Origin: Deltaproteobacteria bacterium | GTDB lineage: Bacteria > Myxococcota > Myxococcia > Myxococcales > SZAS-1 | NCBI GenBank assembly: GCA_018266075.1 | Contig: JAFEBB010000002.1 | Location: forward strand, 1 to 64,000 | Direction: 5' to 3' | DNA: 64,000 nt | Shown here: positions 35,958 to 43,675 of the stretch, in pieces | How the letters are laid out: each line of letters starts with the position of its first letter | How positions within the stretch are numbered: position 1 is the stretch's first letter | Position numbers and translations under genes: made by a program | Notes under the pieces: generated by a model | Told to the model about the DNA's origin: nothing | What the model saw: the letters and a program-made list of their open reading frames with translations, nothing else | Databases searched by the model: none

Positions 35958-35996
35958 AGGGGCCTGCCTGCTCTGCAGGTGGGCCCTTGTCGTTTC
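35958..35996 (+). terminator. Rho-independent-type terminator after sucAB
   Basis: A 14-bp stem (35958-35971 with 35975-35988, three G-U pairs and no mismatches) closes a three-base TCT loop. It is followed by a modest T-containing tract (TTGTCGTTTC). It begins 20 bases after the sucB stop and separates the suc genes from the sigma-factor operon. Confidence 0.65.
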
Positions 35997-36056
35997 GGGC
36001 GCACATGCGCCTGGCGCGAACCTGGCCCCGGGGTGTGGTGTTATCCCTGCCGAGCG

Positions 36057-36590
36057 ATGGAGACCGACGAAGAGCTCTTTCGGCGCGCGCGGCAGGGCGA
36101 CCTGGCCGCGTTCGACCAGCTCTACCTCCGCCACGAGCGGCGGCTGTTCGGCTTCATCCTCCGGCTGCTCGGCGATCGCGCCGACGCCGAAGAGATCTTC
36201 CACGACGTGTTCCTCTCCGCGTTCAAGGCGCGGCAGGTGCAATTGGAGGAGGCCCGCTTTGCCGCGTGGATCTACCGCATCGCCCGCAACGCCTGCGCCA
36301 ACAAGGTGCGCAGCCGCCGCCGCGGCGCGAACGCGCTCTTCAAGCTGGGCGAGGAAGAGCCGCCGGTGGCCAGCGCCGAGGACCTCTTGCGCGAAGAGCA
36401 GCGAACTTTGGCCGTCGCGAGCGCCGTCGAGAAGCTGCCCCAGACGCTGGCCAGCGTGTTCCACCTGCGCACGTCGGGGTTGTCGTATGAGGACATCGCC
36501 GCCGCGCTGGGTATCCCCATCGGCACCGTGAAGTCGCGCATGCATGCGCTCGTGCAGCACCTGCGAGGAGAGCTGGACCATGACCTGTGA
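36057..36590 (+). CDS. ECF-type RNA polymerase sigma factor
   Basis: A 177-residue sigma-70 family protein. Region 2 (about 8-80) reads LFRRARQGDLAAFDQLYLRH, FILRLLGDRADAEEIFHDVF and ARFAAWIYRIARNACANKVR. Region 4 (about 115-170) reads VEKLPQTLASVFHLRTSGLS and IAAALGIPIGTVKSRMHALV. Regions 1 and 3 are absent, as in ECF sigmas. The stop overlaps the anti-sigma gene by 11 bases. No Shine-Dalgarno is seen, and a GTTATC hexamer lies 11 bases before the ATG, so the message may be leaderless. It probably directs an envelope-stress or similar regulon including its own operon. Confidence 0.93.
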   Translation: METDEELFRRARQGDLAAFDQLYLRHERRLFGFILRLLGDRADAEEIFHDVFLSAFKARQVQLEEARFAAWIYRIARNACANKVRSRRRGANALFKLGEEEPPVASAEDLLREEQRTLAVASAVEKLPQTLASVFHLRTSGLSYEDIAAALGIPIGTVKSRMHALVQHLRGELDHDL

Positions 36591-36987
36591 AGCCATCAAG
36601 CCCGAGCTCGTGGGCTACCACCTGGGCGCGCTGGATCTCGTCTCGCGCGACGGCATCGACTCGCACCTGCTCCGTTGCAAGGGCTGCCTGACGCGGTACT
36701 TCGAGGTGAAGCGCGCGCTCGAGGACGGCCAGCTCCCCGACGAGCTGCCCTCGCCGGCGCTGCGTGCGCGCGTGCGCGCGGACGTGGCCGCCACCGTGGC
36801 CCCACAGCCCAGGCGCATCCGGGCGGCGTACGTGGTGGGCCTGGCCGCGGCGGCCGCGGCGCTCTTCGTCTTCGCCTTCGAGCTTGGCGCGGGGAAGCTG
36901 CACCTCAAGCCCGCGCCCAGCCCCACGCAAACCGAGGCCCCGCTGATCGACGCGCAGCAGGCCGACACCAGCTTGAAGGTCCTGTGA
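36580..36987 (+). CDS. Zinc-binding transmembrane anti-sigma factor
   Basis: A 135-residue protein whose ATG overlaps the sigma gene by 11 bases. The N-terminal cytoplasmic part has the ZAS/zf-HC2 signature HxxxCxxC (SHLLRCKGC, about residues 28-36) after a helix YHLGALDLVSRDGIDSH. One membrane helix follows at about 85-105 (YVVGLAAAAAALFVFAFELG), then a short Pro/Thr-rich periplasmic tail. This matches membrane-anchored anti-sigma factors that hold the ECF sigma until a signal releases it. The co-transcribed S41 protease is a candidate for processing the tail. Confidence 0.88.
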   Translation: MTCEAIKPELVGYHLGALDLVSRDGIDSHLLRCKGCLTRYFEVKRALEDGQLPDELPSPALRARVRADVAATVAPQPRRIRAAYVVGLAAAAAALFVFAFELGAGKLHLKPAPSPTQTEAPLIDAQQADTSLKVL

Positions 36988-37018
36988 TCCGGACCGCGAC
37001 TTTTCTGGAGACGCAACG

Positions 37019-38239
37019 ATGAACCGAACCCGAATTCCCCTCGCGCTCGCGGCCCTGGCGCTCTGCTTCGCCGGGCCGTCGCACGCCAGCGACGTGGGCG
37101 AGTACGAGGACTGGGCGGGCCAGCCACACGAGCCCTTCACCCACGGCGAGGAGTCGCTGCGCCAGATCCGCGAGCACCTCCTGCGCGAGTACTACCGCTC
37201 GGACATCACCGAAGAGGACCTCGATCGGGCCGCCGCCCAGGGCATGCTCAGCTTCATCGACGCCAAGACCAAAGGCTGGAACAAGCTGGTCTCGCCCGCG
37301 GAGTACAGCGAGCTGCAGACGGATCTGAAGGGCCAGCTCGTCGGCATCGGCGTGCTCATCGACTTCGACGCGGTCACCGGCGTGGTCGACGTGAACGGCA
37401 TCATCCCCCACTCGCCAGCGGCCGCGGCCGACGTGCGCGAGGGCGACAAGATCCTCGCGGTGGACGGTCGCGTCTTCAAAGGCCTCACCATCCGCGACAT
37501 GGCCTACGCGATGCGCGGCAAGGAGGGCACCCAGGTGCACCTCAACATCCTCCGCGACGCCAACGTGATCGAGAAGACCATCACCCGCGCGCGCATCACC
37601 TACGACCCGGTGATGAGCATGATGCTCCCCGACGGCATCCTCTATCTGCAGATCGCAGCCTTCGTGGACACCACGCCCGCCGGCGTGCGCGCCGCGCTGG
37701 ACCAGGCCGCCAAGGGGCACGTGCGCGGCATCGTGGTGGACCTGCGCGACAACGCCGGCGGCATCCTGGACAGCGCCATCGACACCGCGCAGCTCTTCGT
37801 GCCCAGGGGCAAGCTCATCGCCCAGGTGCAGAAGCGCGGCAACAAGGTGGACAAGCTGGCCTCCAAGGCCGACCCCATCGCGCCCGCGGTGCCGGTGGCG
37901 GTGCTCATCAACGGCGACTCGAAGTCGTCGGCGGAGCTCATGGCCGCGGCTCTGCGCGCGAACCTCACCGCGCCGCTCATCGGCCAGAAGACCTTCGGCA
38001 AGTGGAGCGTACAGAGCCTGGAGGAGCTGCCGAACAAGTACGTCATGAAGTACACGGTCGGCCTCCTCGAGGACCCCGCGGGCAGGAGCTACGAGGGCGA
38101 GGGCGTGCCGCCCGACATCGAGGTGCCCATGGACAGCAAGCTCCTCGACCGGGCCCAGCGCGAGAAGGCCGCGGACGGCCGGCTCGCCGCGGATGTGCAG
38201 CTCCGGGCTGCGTACAACCTGCTCCGGCTGCGCAAGTAA
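37019..38239 (+). CDS. Exported S41-family C-terminal processing peptidase (CtpA-like)
   Basis: A 406-residue protease with a signal peptide (MNRTRIPLALAALALCFAGPSHA). Residues about 100-180 form a PDZ domain (GIGVLIDFDAVTGVVDVNGI, SPAAAADVREGDKILAVDGR). The catalytic domain follows: ILYLQIAAFVDTTPAGVRAA, VDLRDNAGGILDSAI, the serine nucleophile in NGDSKSSAELMAAAL, and the lysine base in IGQKTFGKWSVQ. Family members cleave near C-termini in the periplasm. It is third in the operon with the ECF sigma and anti-sigma, 31 bases after the latter, suggesting a role in the stress response or in cleaving the anti-sigma factor. Confidence 0.92.
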   Translation: MNRTRIPLALAALALCFAGPSHASDVGEYEDWAGQPHEPFTHGEESLRQIREHLLREYYRSDITEEDLDRAAAQGMLSFIDAKTKGWNKLVSPAEYSELQTDLKGQLVGIGVLIDFDAVTGVVDVNGIIPHSPAAAADVREGDKILAVDGRVFKGLTIRDMAYAMRGKEGTQVHLNILRDANVIEKTITRARITYDPVMSMMLPDGILYLQIAAFVDTTPAGVRAALDQAAKGHVRGIVVDLRDNAGGILDSAIDTAQLFVPRGKLIAQVQKRGNKVDKLASKADPIAPAVPVAVLINGDSKSSAELMAAALRANLTAPLIGQKTFGKWSVQSLEELPNKYVMKYTVGLLEDPAGRSYEGEGVPPDIEVPMDSKLLDRAQREKAADGRLAADVQLRAAYNLLRLRK

Positions 38240-38294
38240 TCGCTGAAATAGACGTGGGGGGGCGTGCGTAGGGTCGCTCGCCAGGAGGTGCTGC

Positions 38295-38675
38295 ATGGAC
38301 GCAATCGGCTGCGTGGCGCTGGGCGTGGGCTCGCTGGTCTTCGGCTGGACCGGGGGCTGGGCGGCCGCGCGTCGCCGCGTCTCGAGCGCGGTGGCGGTGA
38401 GCGAGGTCGTCGTCGCGGCGCCAGCCAATGAAGCGCCGCCTGCGGCTGCACCGGTGGAGCCGCCCGCGCCCGTCGTGGACTCCGGCCGCTGCGCCGTGCC
38501 GGAGTGCGCGCGCGATGCCAAGCTGCGTGGGTTGTGTCGCGGCCACTATGGCAAGGCGTATCGGCTGGGCTTCCTGGACGCGCTCACGCCGGACCAACTC
38601 CAGCGCCTCGCCGAGGACAAGCGCCGCCAGCCGCGCGCGCGTCCGGTGCTGCGCCTCGTCGACGGTCCGCGCTAA
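38295..38675 (+). CDS. Membrane-anchored small protein with a Cys/His zinc motif
   Basis: A 126-residue protein; ATG 38295 has AGGAGG six bases upstream. It has an N-terminal membrane helix (IGCVALGVGSLVFGWTGGWA), a Pro/Ala linker, then a compact metal motif CAVPECARDAKLRGLCRGHY (C-x4-C-x7-C-x3-H) of the kind seen beside HNH nucleases and in phage proteins. A basic C-terminus (AEDKRRQPRARPVLRLVDG) follows. DNA or RNA contact at the membrane is conceivable; no function is known. Its stop directly abuts the stop of the convergent glycosyltransferase gene. Confidence 0.72.
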   Translation: MDAIGCVALGVGSLVFGWTGGWAAARRRVSSAVAVSEVVVAAPANEAPPAAAPVEPPAPVVDSGRCAVPECARDAKLRGLCRGHYGKAYRLGFLDALTPDQLQRLAEDKRRQPRARPVLRLVDGPR

Positions 38676-40082
38676 TCAGGCCGCGCGGGTCGACGCGGAG
38701 GGCGCTTCGTTCGCCGCGAGCGCGCTCGTTTGCCAGCGCGGCTGCTCCCAGCGGTGCGTGCGGCGGAAGAACCAGACGTACGCGCGGATCACCGCAACCT
38801 GACGGAGCCAGTTGAAGCCCAGGCTCTCGGTGGTGCACGTCGAGAACTGGGTGAGGGTGCGCGGCACCGGCTTGCGCTCGGGGAACGCGCGCGCGTGCCA
38901 GGCCACCATGCCCGCGTACATCGCGGCGTCCACGAGCCACTTGCCGAAGAAGAGCGCGGCGGCCCAGAGCTCCCACTTCTCGTGGCCCGTCGCCGCCGAG
39001 ACGATGAGGAAGATGAGCGACGTCAGTCCCCAGAAGGGAAGCGTGGCGTCCACGCACTTGATGGGGAGCATGAACAAGCCGACCGCGCCGTGGAGGCGGC
39101 TGCCGATCATGCGCCGGTAGTCCCAGAGCGTCTGCAGGAAGCCGGTGAACCAGCGCGTGCGCTGCTGGATGAAGTTGCCCCACTTCTCGGGGACCTCGGT
39201 GAACGCCGCGGCGCCCGGTACGGCCACGATGCGATACGGCTGAGCGAGCGTGCGCCGCGCGTCGTGCAAGCGGTAGATGACCTCGTAGTCCTCGACGAGG
39301 CTGTTCTCGGAGAAGCCGCCCAGGGCCTTGAGCGTCCGCGTGCGCAGCGCGCCGAAGGCGCCCGAGACCTGCAGGCAGACGCCCAGCCGCGCCAGGCCGA
39401 TGCGCCACACGAAGTTCTTCACGTACTCGGTGAACTGGTAGCGCGTCAGGAGATTTGCCCGCGCGTTGCGCACGTAGACGAAGCCGGCGGCCGCATCGAC
39501 GTCGGCGTCCCGGAACGGCGCGACCAGCTCACGCAGGGCGTCCTCGCCGAGGGTGGTGTCCGCATCGAGCGTGGCGACCACGTCGGCATCCACGAGCTCC
39601 AGCGCGCGGTTGAGGACGGCGCCCTTGCCGAGCTTGGGCAGCGCGAGCAGCCGGATGGTGGGCGTCGCCGAGGTTCGGAAGCGGCCCGGCCCATCGGCGA
39701 CCATGCTCAGCTTCTGCACGAGCAGCTCGTTCATGCCGTCGGTGGAGCCGTCCGACGCGATGACCACCTCGCAGGGCAGGCCGCCCTTTTCGCGGATGCT
39801 GGCGAGGGTGCCGAGGATGAAGTCGCGCTCGTTGTGGGCGGCGATGAGCACGGCCACGCTGGGCAGCGGGGCGTCCGAGGGCCTGGCCTTGCGCCAGCGG
39901 GCGATGCCCAGGGCGGCCGCGAAGGTGAGCAGCGCGGCGATCGCGAGCTCGTAGGTCATGTAGGCGAGCGCGACGCCGAGGATGGCCGCGGGGCTCCCTG
40001 CGGCGAGCGCATAGGCGCTGCCCGCGAAGATGCCCGCGAGCACCAGGCCGACGATCCACAGCCGAAAGGCAGAGAGGTTCAT
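38676..40082 (-). CDS. Processive family 2 glycosyltransferase, membrane protein
   Basis: A 468-residue enzyme with two N-terminal membrane helices (LWIVGLVLAGIFAGSAYALA, LAYMTYELAIAALLTFAAAL), a GT-A domain and three to four C-terminal helices (about 345-425). The GT2 signature is complete: VAVLIAAHNERDFILGTLAS, VVIASDGSTDGMNELLVQ, VVATLDADTTLGEDALREL, the base in ENSLVEDYEVIYRL and the processive motif QQRTRWFTGFLQ (Q-x-x-R-W). It resembles PgaC/chitin-type synthases that build and extrude beta-linked polymer from a UDP-sugar. No PgaB or similar gene is adjacent. Confidence 0.92.
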   Translation of the reverse strand: MNLSAFRLWIVGLVLAGIFAGSAYALAAGSPAAILGVALAYMTYELAIAALLTFAAALGIARWRKARPSDAPLPSVAVLIAAHNERDFILGTLASIREKGGLPCEVVIASDGSTDGMNELLVQKLSMVADGPGRFRTSATPTIRLLALPKLGKGAVLNRALELVDADVVATLDADTTLGEDALRELVAPFRDADVDAAAGFVYVRNARANLLTRYQFTEYVKNFVWRIGLARLGVCLQVSGAFGALRTRTLKALGGFSENSLVEDYEVIYRLHDARRTLAQPYRIVAVPGAAAFTEVPEKWGNFIQQRTRWFTGFLQTLWDYRRMIGSRLHGAVGLFMLPIKCVDATLPFWGLTSLIFLIVSAATGHEKWELWAAALFFGKWLVDAAMYAGMVAWHARAFPERKPVPRTLTQFSTCTTESLGFNWLRQVAVIRAYVWFFRRTHRWEQPRWQTSALAANEAPSASTRAA

Positions 40083-40219
40083 GCGCGCGCCGCGTCTTCA
40101 TCAACCGACGGGCGCGCACCATCTTCCATTCAACCGTTCAGGGCAAGGCTTGGTCGCTGGGCAGCCGGTCTTGACGATCTGGAAACGTAACCAGTGCTTC
40201 GGCTGTGGCCACGAGGGCC

Positions 40220-40969
40220 TCAGGGCTTGTCGACGATGACCCGGATGATGGGGTCGCTCGGCTCGACCACCGGCCCCTCGGACATGACCCACCGCGGCTC
40301 CGGTCCCGTGGTGAACCACAGCCGGTAGTCCTTCGGCTTGGCGACCATGCGCGCGATGGCGTTGAGCTCCGGGTGCACGTTGAAGCGCAGCGTGGGCACG
40401 GCCTTGTCGCCCTGGTGCATGATCTCCTGGCCTTCGCTCTTCACCGACACGCTCGCGCCCACCGGCCGGGGGATGAACCCCTGCGCGTGGAAGTCGAGCT
40501 GCTTCTGGCTGGCCTCGCTGATGCGCGGCAGGAGCGCGTACACGAAGCCGATGCCCGAGAACATCTGGCCGGGGTCGTTCTTGAAGTTGTTGGTCCAGGT
40601 CTCGACCTTGCCGTCGTCCTTGAGCTTCATGCCCCGGGCGGTGCCGGCGTCGAAGTTCACGTAGAACTGGCGGAGCTGCTTCTGCGGCGTGCGCTCCTCG
40701 AAGGTCCAGCTGTGCTGCACCACGCGGGGTTCCACGGTGAACGTGGCCGACTCGGTGCTCACCTTCCCGTCGGGGAAGTGGAACTCGATCTTCACGTTGA
40801 GCTTGTCGCCCGCGCGCTCCTGGTTGAGCGTACCCTTGGCCAGCAGGTGGCCCTGCGGGTCGGTCATGCGCACGGGCACGTTGCGGGTGCCGAGCGCGTC
40901 GTCGGCGAAGGCCGGAAGGGCGAGCGCCAGGCTGGCGAGAAGGATCGCGATCGAGAGCGTTCTTTTCAT
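40220..40969 (-). CDS. Secreted hypothetical protein
   Basis: A 249-residue exported protein with a clear signal peptide (MKRTLSIAILLASLALALPAFA). The mature part is mixed alpha/beta without cysteines: DKLNVKIEFHFPDGKVSTES, FTVEPRVVQHSWTFEERTPQ, LRQFYVNFDAGTARGMKLKD, DYRLWFTTGPEPRWVMSEG. I do not recognise a family. It stands alone between the glycosyltransferase and the oxidoreductase, separated from the latter by about 100 bases that hold seven-base repeats and an inverted repeat. Confidence 0.75.
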   Translation of the reverse strand: MKRTLSIAILLASLALALPAFADDALGTRNVPVRMTDPQGHLLAKGTLNQERAGDKLNVKIEFHFPDGKVSTESATFTVEPRVVQHSWTFEERTPQKQLRQFYVNFDAGTARGMKLKDDGKVETWTNNFKNDPGQMFSGIGFVYALLPRISEASQKQLDFHAQGFIPRPVGASVSVKSEGQEIMHQGDKAVPTLRFNVHPELNAIARMVAKPKDYRLWFTTGPEPRWVMSEGPVVEPSDPIIRVIVDKP

Positions 40970-41030
40970 GCAGGCAAGATGCGCATCGGCGCCTTGCCTG
41001 GAACGCGACGGGCGCTCGGCCGCTCGCCTG

Positions 41031-41070
41031 CCACGGCTCGTGCGGCTTCGAACCAGCCACGAGCCACGGC
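41031..41070. repeat. Intergenic seven-base repeat cluster d with inverted repeat
   Basis: CCAGCCA (41053-41059), CGAGCCA and CGGCC.. follow in phase. The 15-mer GCCACGAGCCACGGC at 41056-41070 is identical to 5354-5368. An inverted repeat GGCTCGTG (41035-41042) / CACGAGCC (41058-41065) could form an 8-bp hairpin just after the stop of the oxidoreductase gene. Confidence 0.6.
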
Positions 41071-41072
41071 CG

Positions 41073-42086
41073 TTAAGCGGTCTTCACCACGATCTTGCCG
41101 AAGTGTGCGCCCGAGCCCATGTGCTCGAACGCCGCGACCGCGTCCGCAAACGGAAAGACCCGATCGATGACCGGCTTGAGCTTGTGCAGCGCGATGGCGC
41201 GGCACATGGCCTCGGCGCTCTCGCGGCTGCCGACGAGGATCCCCTGCACGCGCACGTTCTGCATGAGGATGGGGATGAGGTTCACCTGCGCGGCGTTGCC
41301 GGTGAGCTGGCCGATGACGGAGATCGTCCCCGCCACGCGAATGGCCTTCAGCGAGCGCTCGAAGGTGCCCGCGCCGCCCACCTCGACGATCTGGTTGGGG
41401 CCCAGGCCGTCGGTGAGCGCGCGCGCGGCCTTGTCCCAGTCGGCGTTAACCGAATAGTTAATGCCTTCGTCGGCGCCGAGTGTCTTTGCGCGCGCGAGCT
41501 TGTCGTCCTTGGACGAGGTGATGATCGCGCGCAGGCCGAGGAGCTTGGCGAACTGGAGCGCGAAGATGCTCACCCCGCCGGTGCCCTGGAGCAGCACGGT
41601 GTCGCCGGCCTTGCAGCTGCCGTAGGTGACGAGCGCGCTCCACGCCGTGGCCGCAGCGCAGGGCAGGGTGGCGGCCTCCTCGTCGGTGAGGTGGTCGGGG
41701 GTTCGAACCACGCCGTCTTCGTGGAGCATCATCGTGTCGCCGAGCGCGCCGTCGAGCGGGCCGCCGAGCGTGGTGCGCAGCTTGTCGCGCGTCGGCTCGC
41801 CGGAGATCCAGCCTTGGCTGAACGCGCCGAAGCAGCGGTCGCCCACCTTCACCCGCGTCACGCCCGGGCCCACCGCGTCCACGACGCCCGCGCCGTCGGA
41901 GCAGGGGATGAGCGGCAGCTTCTGCTTGGGGTTGTAGAAGCCGCGCACCATCAACAGGTCACGGTAGTTGAGCGACGCGGCCTTCACCCGCAGCCGCACC
42001 TGGAACGGTCCTGGCGTGGGATCGGGCCGCTCGGCGACCTTCAGGTTCTCGAGGCCGAAGCCGTTCTGGATCTCGTAGGCGCGCAT
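41073..42086 (-). CDS. MDR-family NAD(P)-dependent alcohol dehydrogenase / quinone oxidoreductase
   Basis: A 337-residue protein started at ATG 42086 (MRAYEIQNGFGLENLKVAER). It has the GroES-like domain (about 25-130: VKAASLNYRDLLMVRGFYNP, LIPCSDGAGVVDAVGPGV, DRCFGAFSQGWISGEP) and a Rossmann domain (AATLPCAAATAWSALV, GDTVLLQGTGGVSIFALQFA). It lacks the structural-zinc cysteine cluster, so it belongs to the zinc-independent quinone-oxidoreductase-like branch. The substrate is unknown. The promoter region ahead of it carries the triple 27-28 bp repeat shared with the divergent ankyrin gene. Confidence 0.9.
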   Translation of the reverse strand: MRAYEIQNGFGLENLKVAERPDPTPGPFQVRLRVKAASLNYRDLLMVRGFYNPKQKLPLIPCSDGAGVVDAVGPGVTRVKVGDRCFGAFSQGWISGEPTRDKLRTTLGGPLDGALGDTMMLHEDGVVRTPDHLTDEEAATLPCAAATAWSALVTYGSCKAGDTVLLQGTGGVSIFALQFAKLLGLRAIITSSKDDKLARAKTLGADEGINYSVNADWDKAARALTDGLGPNQIVEVGGAGTFERSLKAIRVAGTISVIGQLTGNAAQVNLIPILMQNVRVQGILVGSRESAEAMCRAIALHKLKPVIDRVFPFADAVAAFEHMGSGAHFGKIVVKTA

Positions 42087-42103
42087 GGGCCTTTCTAGAC
42101 CGA

Positions 42104-42207
42104 GAGAACGAGCGGCGCCGGAAAAATCAAGCGGCCGCCGCGAGAACGAGCGCGCCGGACAAATCAAGGCCCCAAGCTGAGAGAACCGTCGTGCACCAGG
42201 AATCAAG
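42104..42207. repeat. Three direct repeats of a 27-28 bp unit in a divergent promoter
   Basis: Units start at 42104, 42142 and 42181 (period 38-39 bp). Each begins GAGAAC and ends AATCAAG with 14-15 bases between. Units 1 and 2 also share GAGCG(G)CGCCGGA; unit 3 is more diverged inside. A 13-base inverted copy of the unit core, GATTTTTCCGGCG, lies at 42219-42231. The array sits between the oxidoreductase start (42086) and the ankyrin gene start (42279). This looks like binding sites for a shared regulator. Confidence 0.7.
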
Positions 42208-42278
42208 TCGGGCCGCGCGATTTTTCCGGCGATCGGGCTGGCTAGCATGGGTTCCGTACCAGGGAAGGGGAGAACGCA

Positions 42279-42821
42279 ATGCCCAGCATCCGGAAGGCCG
42301 GAGTCCGGACCATCTCGCCGGTCCTTGCAGCCGTGTTCGTCGACGACGCCAAGGCGCTCCGCGTGGCCATCGACAAGGGCGAGCCCATCGACGAGCGCGA
42401 CGGCGAGGGGCGCACGCCGCTCTGCCACGCGCTCGTGGACGGCCGCACCTCGCTCGTTCGCGCGCTGCTCGCCGCCGGCGCCGACCCGAACGCCATCGAC
42501 GGCAAGGGCGAGACGCCGCTGCACCTCGCCGTGCGCCACCACCGCGGCAACGAGGCGCGGCTGCTCTTGCAGCGCGGCGCGCTCGTCGACGCCCAGGACG
42601 GCAATGGCAACACCCCGCTGTGGCGCGCGGTGTTCGCGCACCAGGGCAACGAGGAGCTCATCTCGTTGCTCCTCGAGAATGGCGCCAGCCCGGATCGCGC
42701 GAACCGCGACGGCGTCTCGCCGCGCTCACTGGCCGAGTCGGTGGCCGACCCCGAGGTGCGCCACCTCTTCGACCAGGACCTCGCCATGGTTCCGGCGTTC
42801 CCGGCCAAGAGGAAGCGCTAA
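42279..42821 (+). CDS. Ankyrin-repeat protein
   Basis: A 180-residue cytoplasmic protein with no signal peptide. There are about four ankyrin repeats from residue 17 to 160: SPVLAAVFVDDAKALRVAID, GEGRTPLCHALVDGRTSLVR, GKGETPLHLAVRHHRGNEAR and GNGNTPLWRAVFAHQGNEEL, each with the xG-x-TPL-x-x-A pattern and following LLxxGAxxDxxxxxG turns. It ends in a basic tail (FPAKRKR). Ankyrin repeats serve protein binding; the partner is unknown. It is divergent from the oxidoreductase, sharing the repeat array as its promoter region. Confidence 0.9.
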   Translation: MPSIRKAGVRTISPVLAAVFVDDAKALRVAIDKGEPIDERDGEGRTPLCHALVDGRTSLVRALLAAGADPNAIDGKGETPLHLAVRHHRGNEARLLLQRGALVDAQDGNGNTPLWRAVFAHQGNEELISLLLENGASPDRANRDGVSPRSLAESVADPEVRHLFDQDLAMVPAFPAKRKR

Positions 42822-42826
42822 AGCCG

Positions 42827-42840
42827 CGGCTGGTGGCTGG
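42827..42840. repeat. Intergenic seven-base repeat cluster e (two units)
   Basis: CGGCTGG and TGGCTGG in phase, read on the other strand as CCAGCCA and CCAGCCG. They lie in the 44 bases between the ankyrin gene and the TlyA-like gene. Two units alone would not be convincing; it is listed because the unit matches the longer clusters. Confidence 0.35.
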
Positions 42841-42865
42841 CCGATAAACCTGCTACGTGCGCGCC

Positions 42866-43672
42866 ATGTCGGAATCGGGCGAGTACGTCGGGCGCGGCGG
42901 ATTGAAGCTGGAGGCCGCGCTCAAGCTGCTGGGCGGCGGTGAGCGCATCCAGAACGCGCGCGCCGTCGACATCGGCGCATCGACCGGCGGCTTCACCGAG
43001 TGCCTCTTGCGCCACGGCGCGAAGCAGGTCACGGCCATCGAAGTGGGCCACGACCAGCTCCACGAGAAGCTCCGCAACGATGCGCGCGTGGTCAATCTGG
43101 AGCGCACCAACTTCAAGACCGTGTCGCTCAAGGTCGCGCCCGGGCCGTTCGACTACTTCGTCATCGACGTCTCGTTCGTGGCCGCGCGCACCATGCTCCG
43201 GCCGCTCGCGTTCCGGCTTCGGCCCGGCGCGGAGGGCGTGATCCTGGTCAAGCCGCAGTTCGAGCTCCCCGACGCCTTCGTGCACGAGGGCCAGGTGAAG
43301 AGCGAGAAGCTGCGCAGCTGGGCGCTCCAGCGCGTGCGCAAGAAGGGCATCGAGCTCGGCTTCCGCTTGCTCAAGCAGGCCGACTCACCCGTGCAGCTCG
43401 AGAGCGGCACCGTGGAGCTGCTCACCCGCTGGCGCTACGACGGCCCCACCGCGAAGCTCAAGGGCGAGGACAAGAAGCCCGCGCACGTGCCGTCGACTTC
43501 GCCGTCGCAGAAGCCGAAGTTCCAGGCGCCGAAGGGCAAGCCGCATCACGCGTCGACGTCGGCGCCGATGCCGGAGAAGAAGCCCGCGCCGGCGCTGCCG
43601 TTCGAGACACCCGCGCTGCCGCCTCGGCCGCAGAAGCCGGCGAAGCGGCCGTGGAAGCCGAAGAAGCGCTGA
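42866..43672 (+). CDS. TlyA-family RrmJ/FtsJ-like methyltransferase without S4 domain
   Basis: A 268-residue protein (ATG 42866; GTG 42857 is possible). It begins at the segment that normally follows the S4 RNA-binding domain of TlyA: YVGRGGLKLEAALKLLGG. The methyltransferase core is complete: ARAVDIGASTGGFTECLLRH (SAM loop), VTAIEVGHDQLHEKLRNDAR, LERTNFKTVSL, FDYFVIDVSFVAARTMLRPL, EGVILVKPQFELPDAFVHEG. The last 85 residues are a Lys/Pro-rich disordered tail (KKPAHVPSTSPSQKPKFQAP). TlyA enzymes 2'-O-methylate cytidines in 16S and 23S rRNA. Here the basic tail may replace the missing RNA-binding domain. Confidence 0.85.
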   Translation: MSESGEYVGRGGLKLEAALKLLGGGERIQNARAVDIGASTGGFTECLLRHGAKQVTAIEVGHDQLHEKLRNDARVVNLERTNFKTVSLKVAPGPFDYFVIDVSFVAARTMLRPLAFRLRPGAEGVILVKPQFELPDAFVHEGQVKSEKLRSWALQRVRKKGIELGFRLLKQADSPVQLESGTVELLTRWRYDGPTAKLKGEDKKPAHVPSTSPSQKPKFQAPKGKPHHASTSAPMPEKKPAPALPFETPALPPRPQKPAKRPWKPKKR

Positions 43673-43675
43673 GCG

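Noticed and set aside
40183-40239. Plus-strand text NQCFGCGHEGLRA resembling the start motif of PaaI-type thioesterases
   Set aside because: The frame stops soon after, overlaps the end of the secreted hypothetical gene, and no thioesterase continuation exists in any frame.
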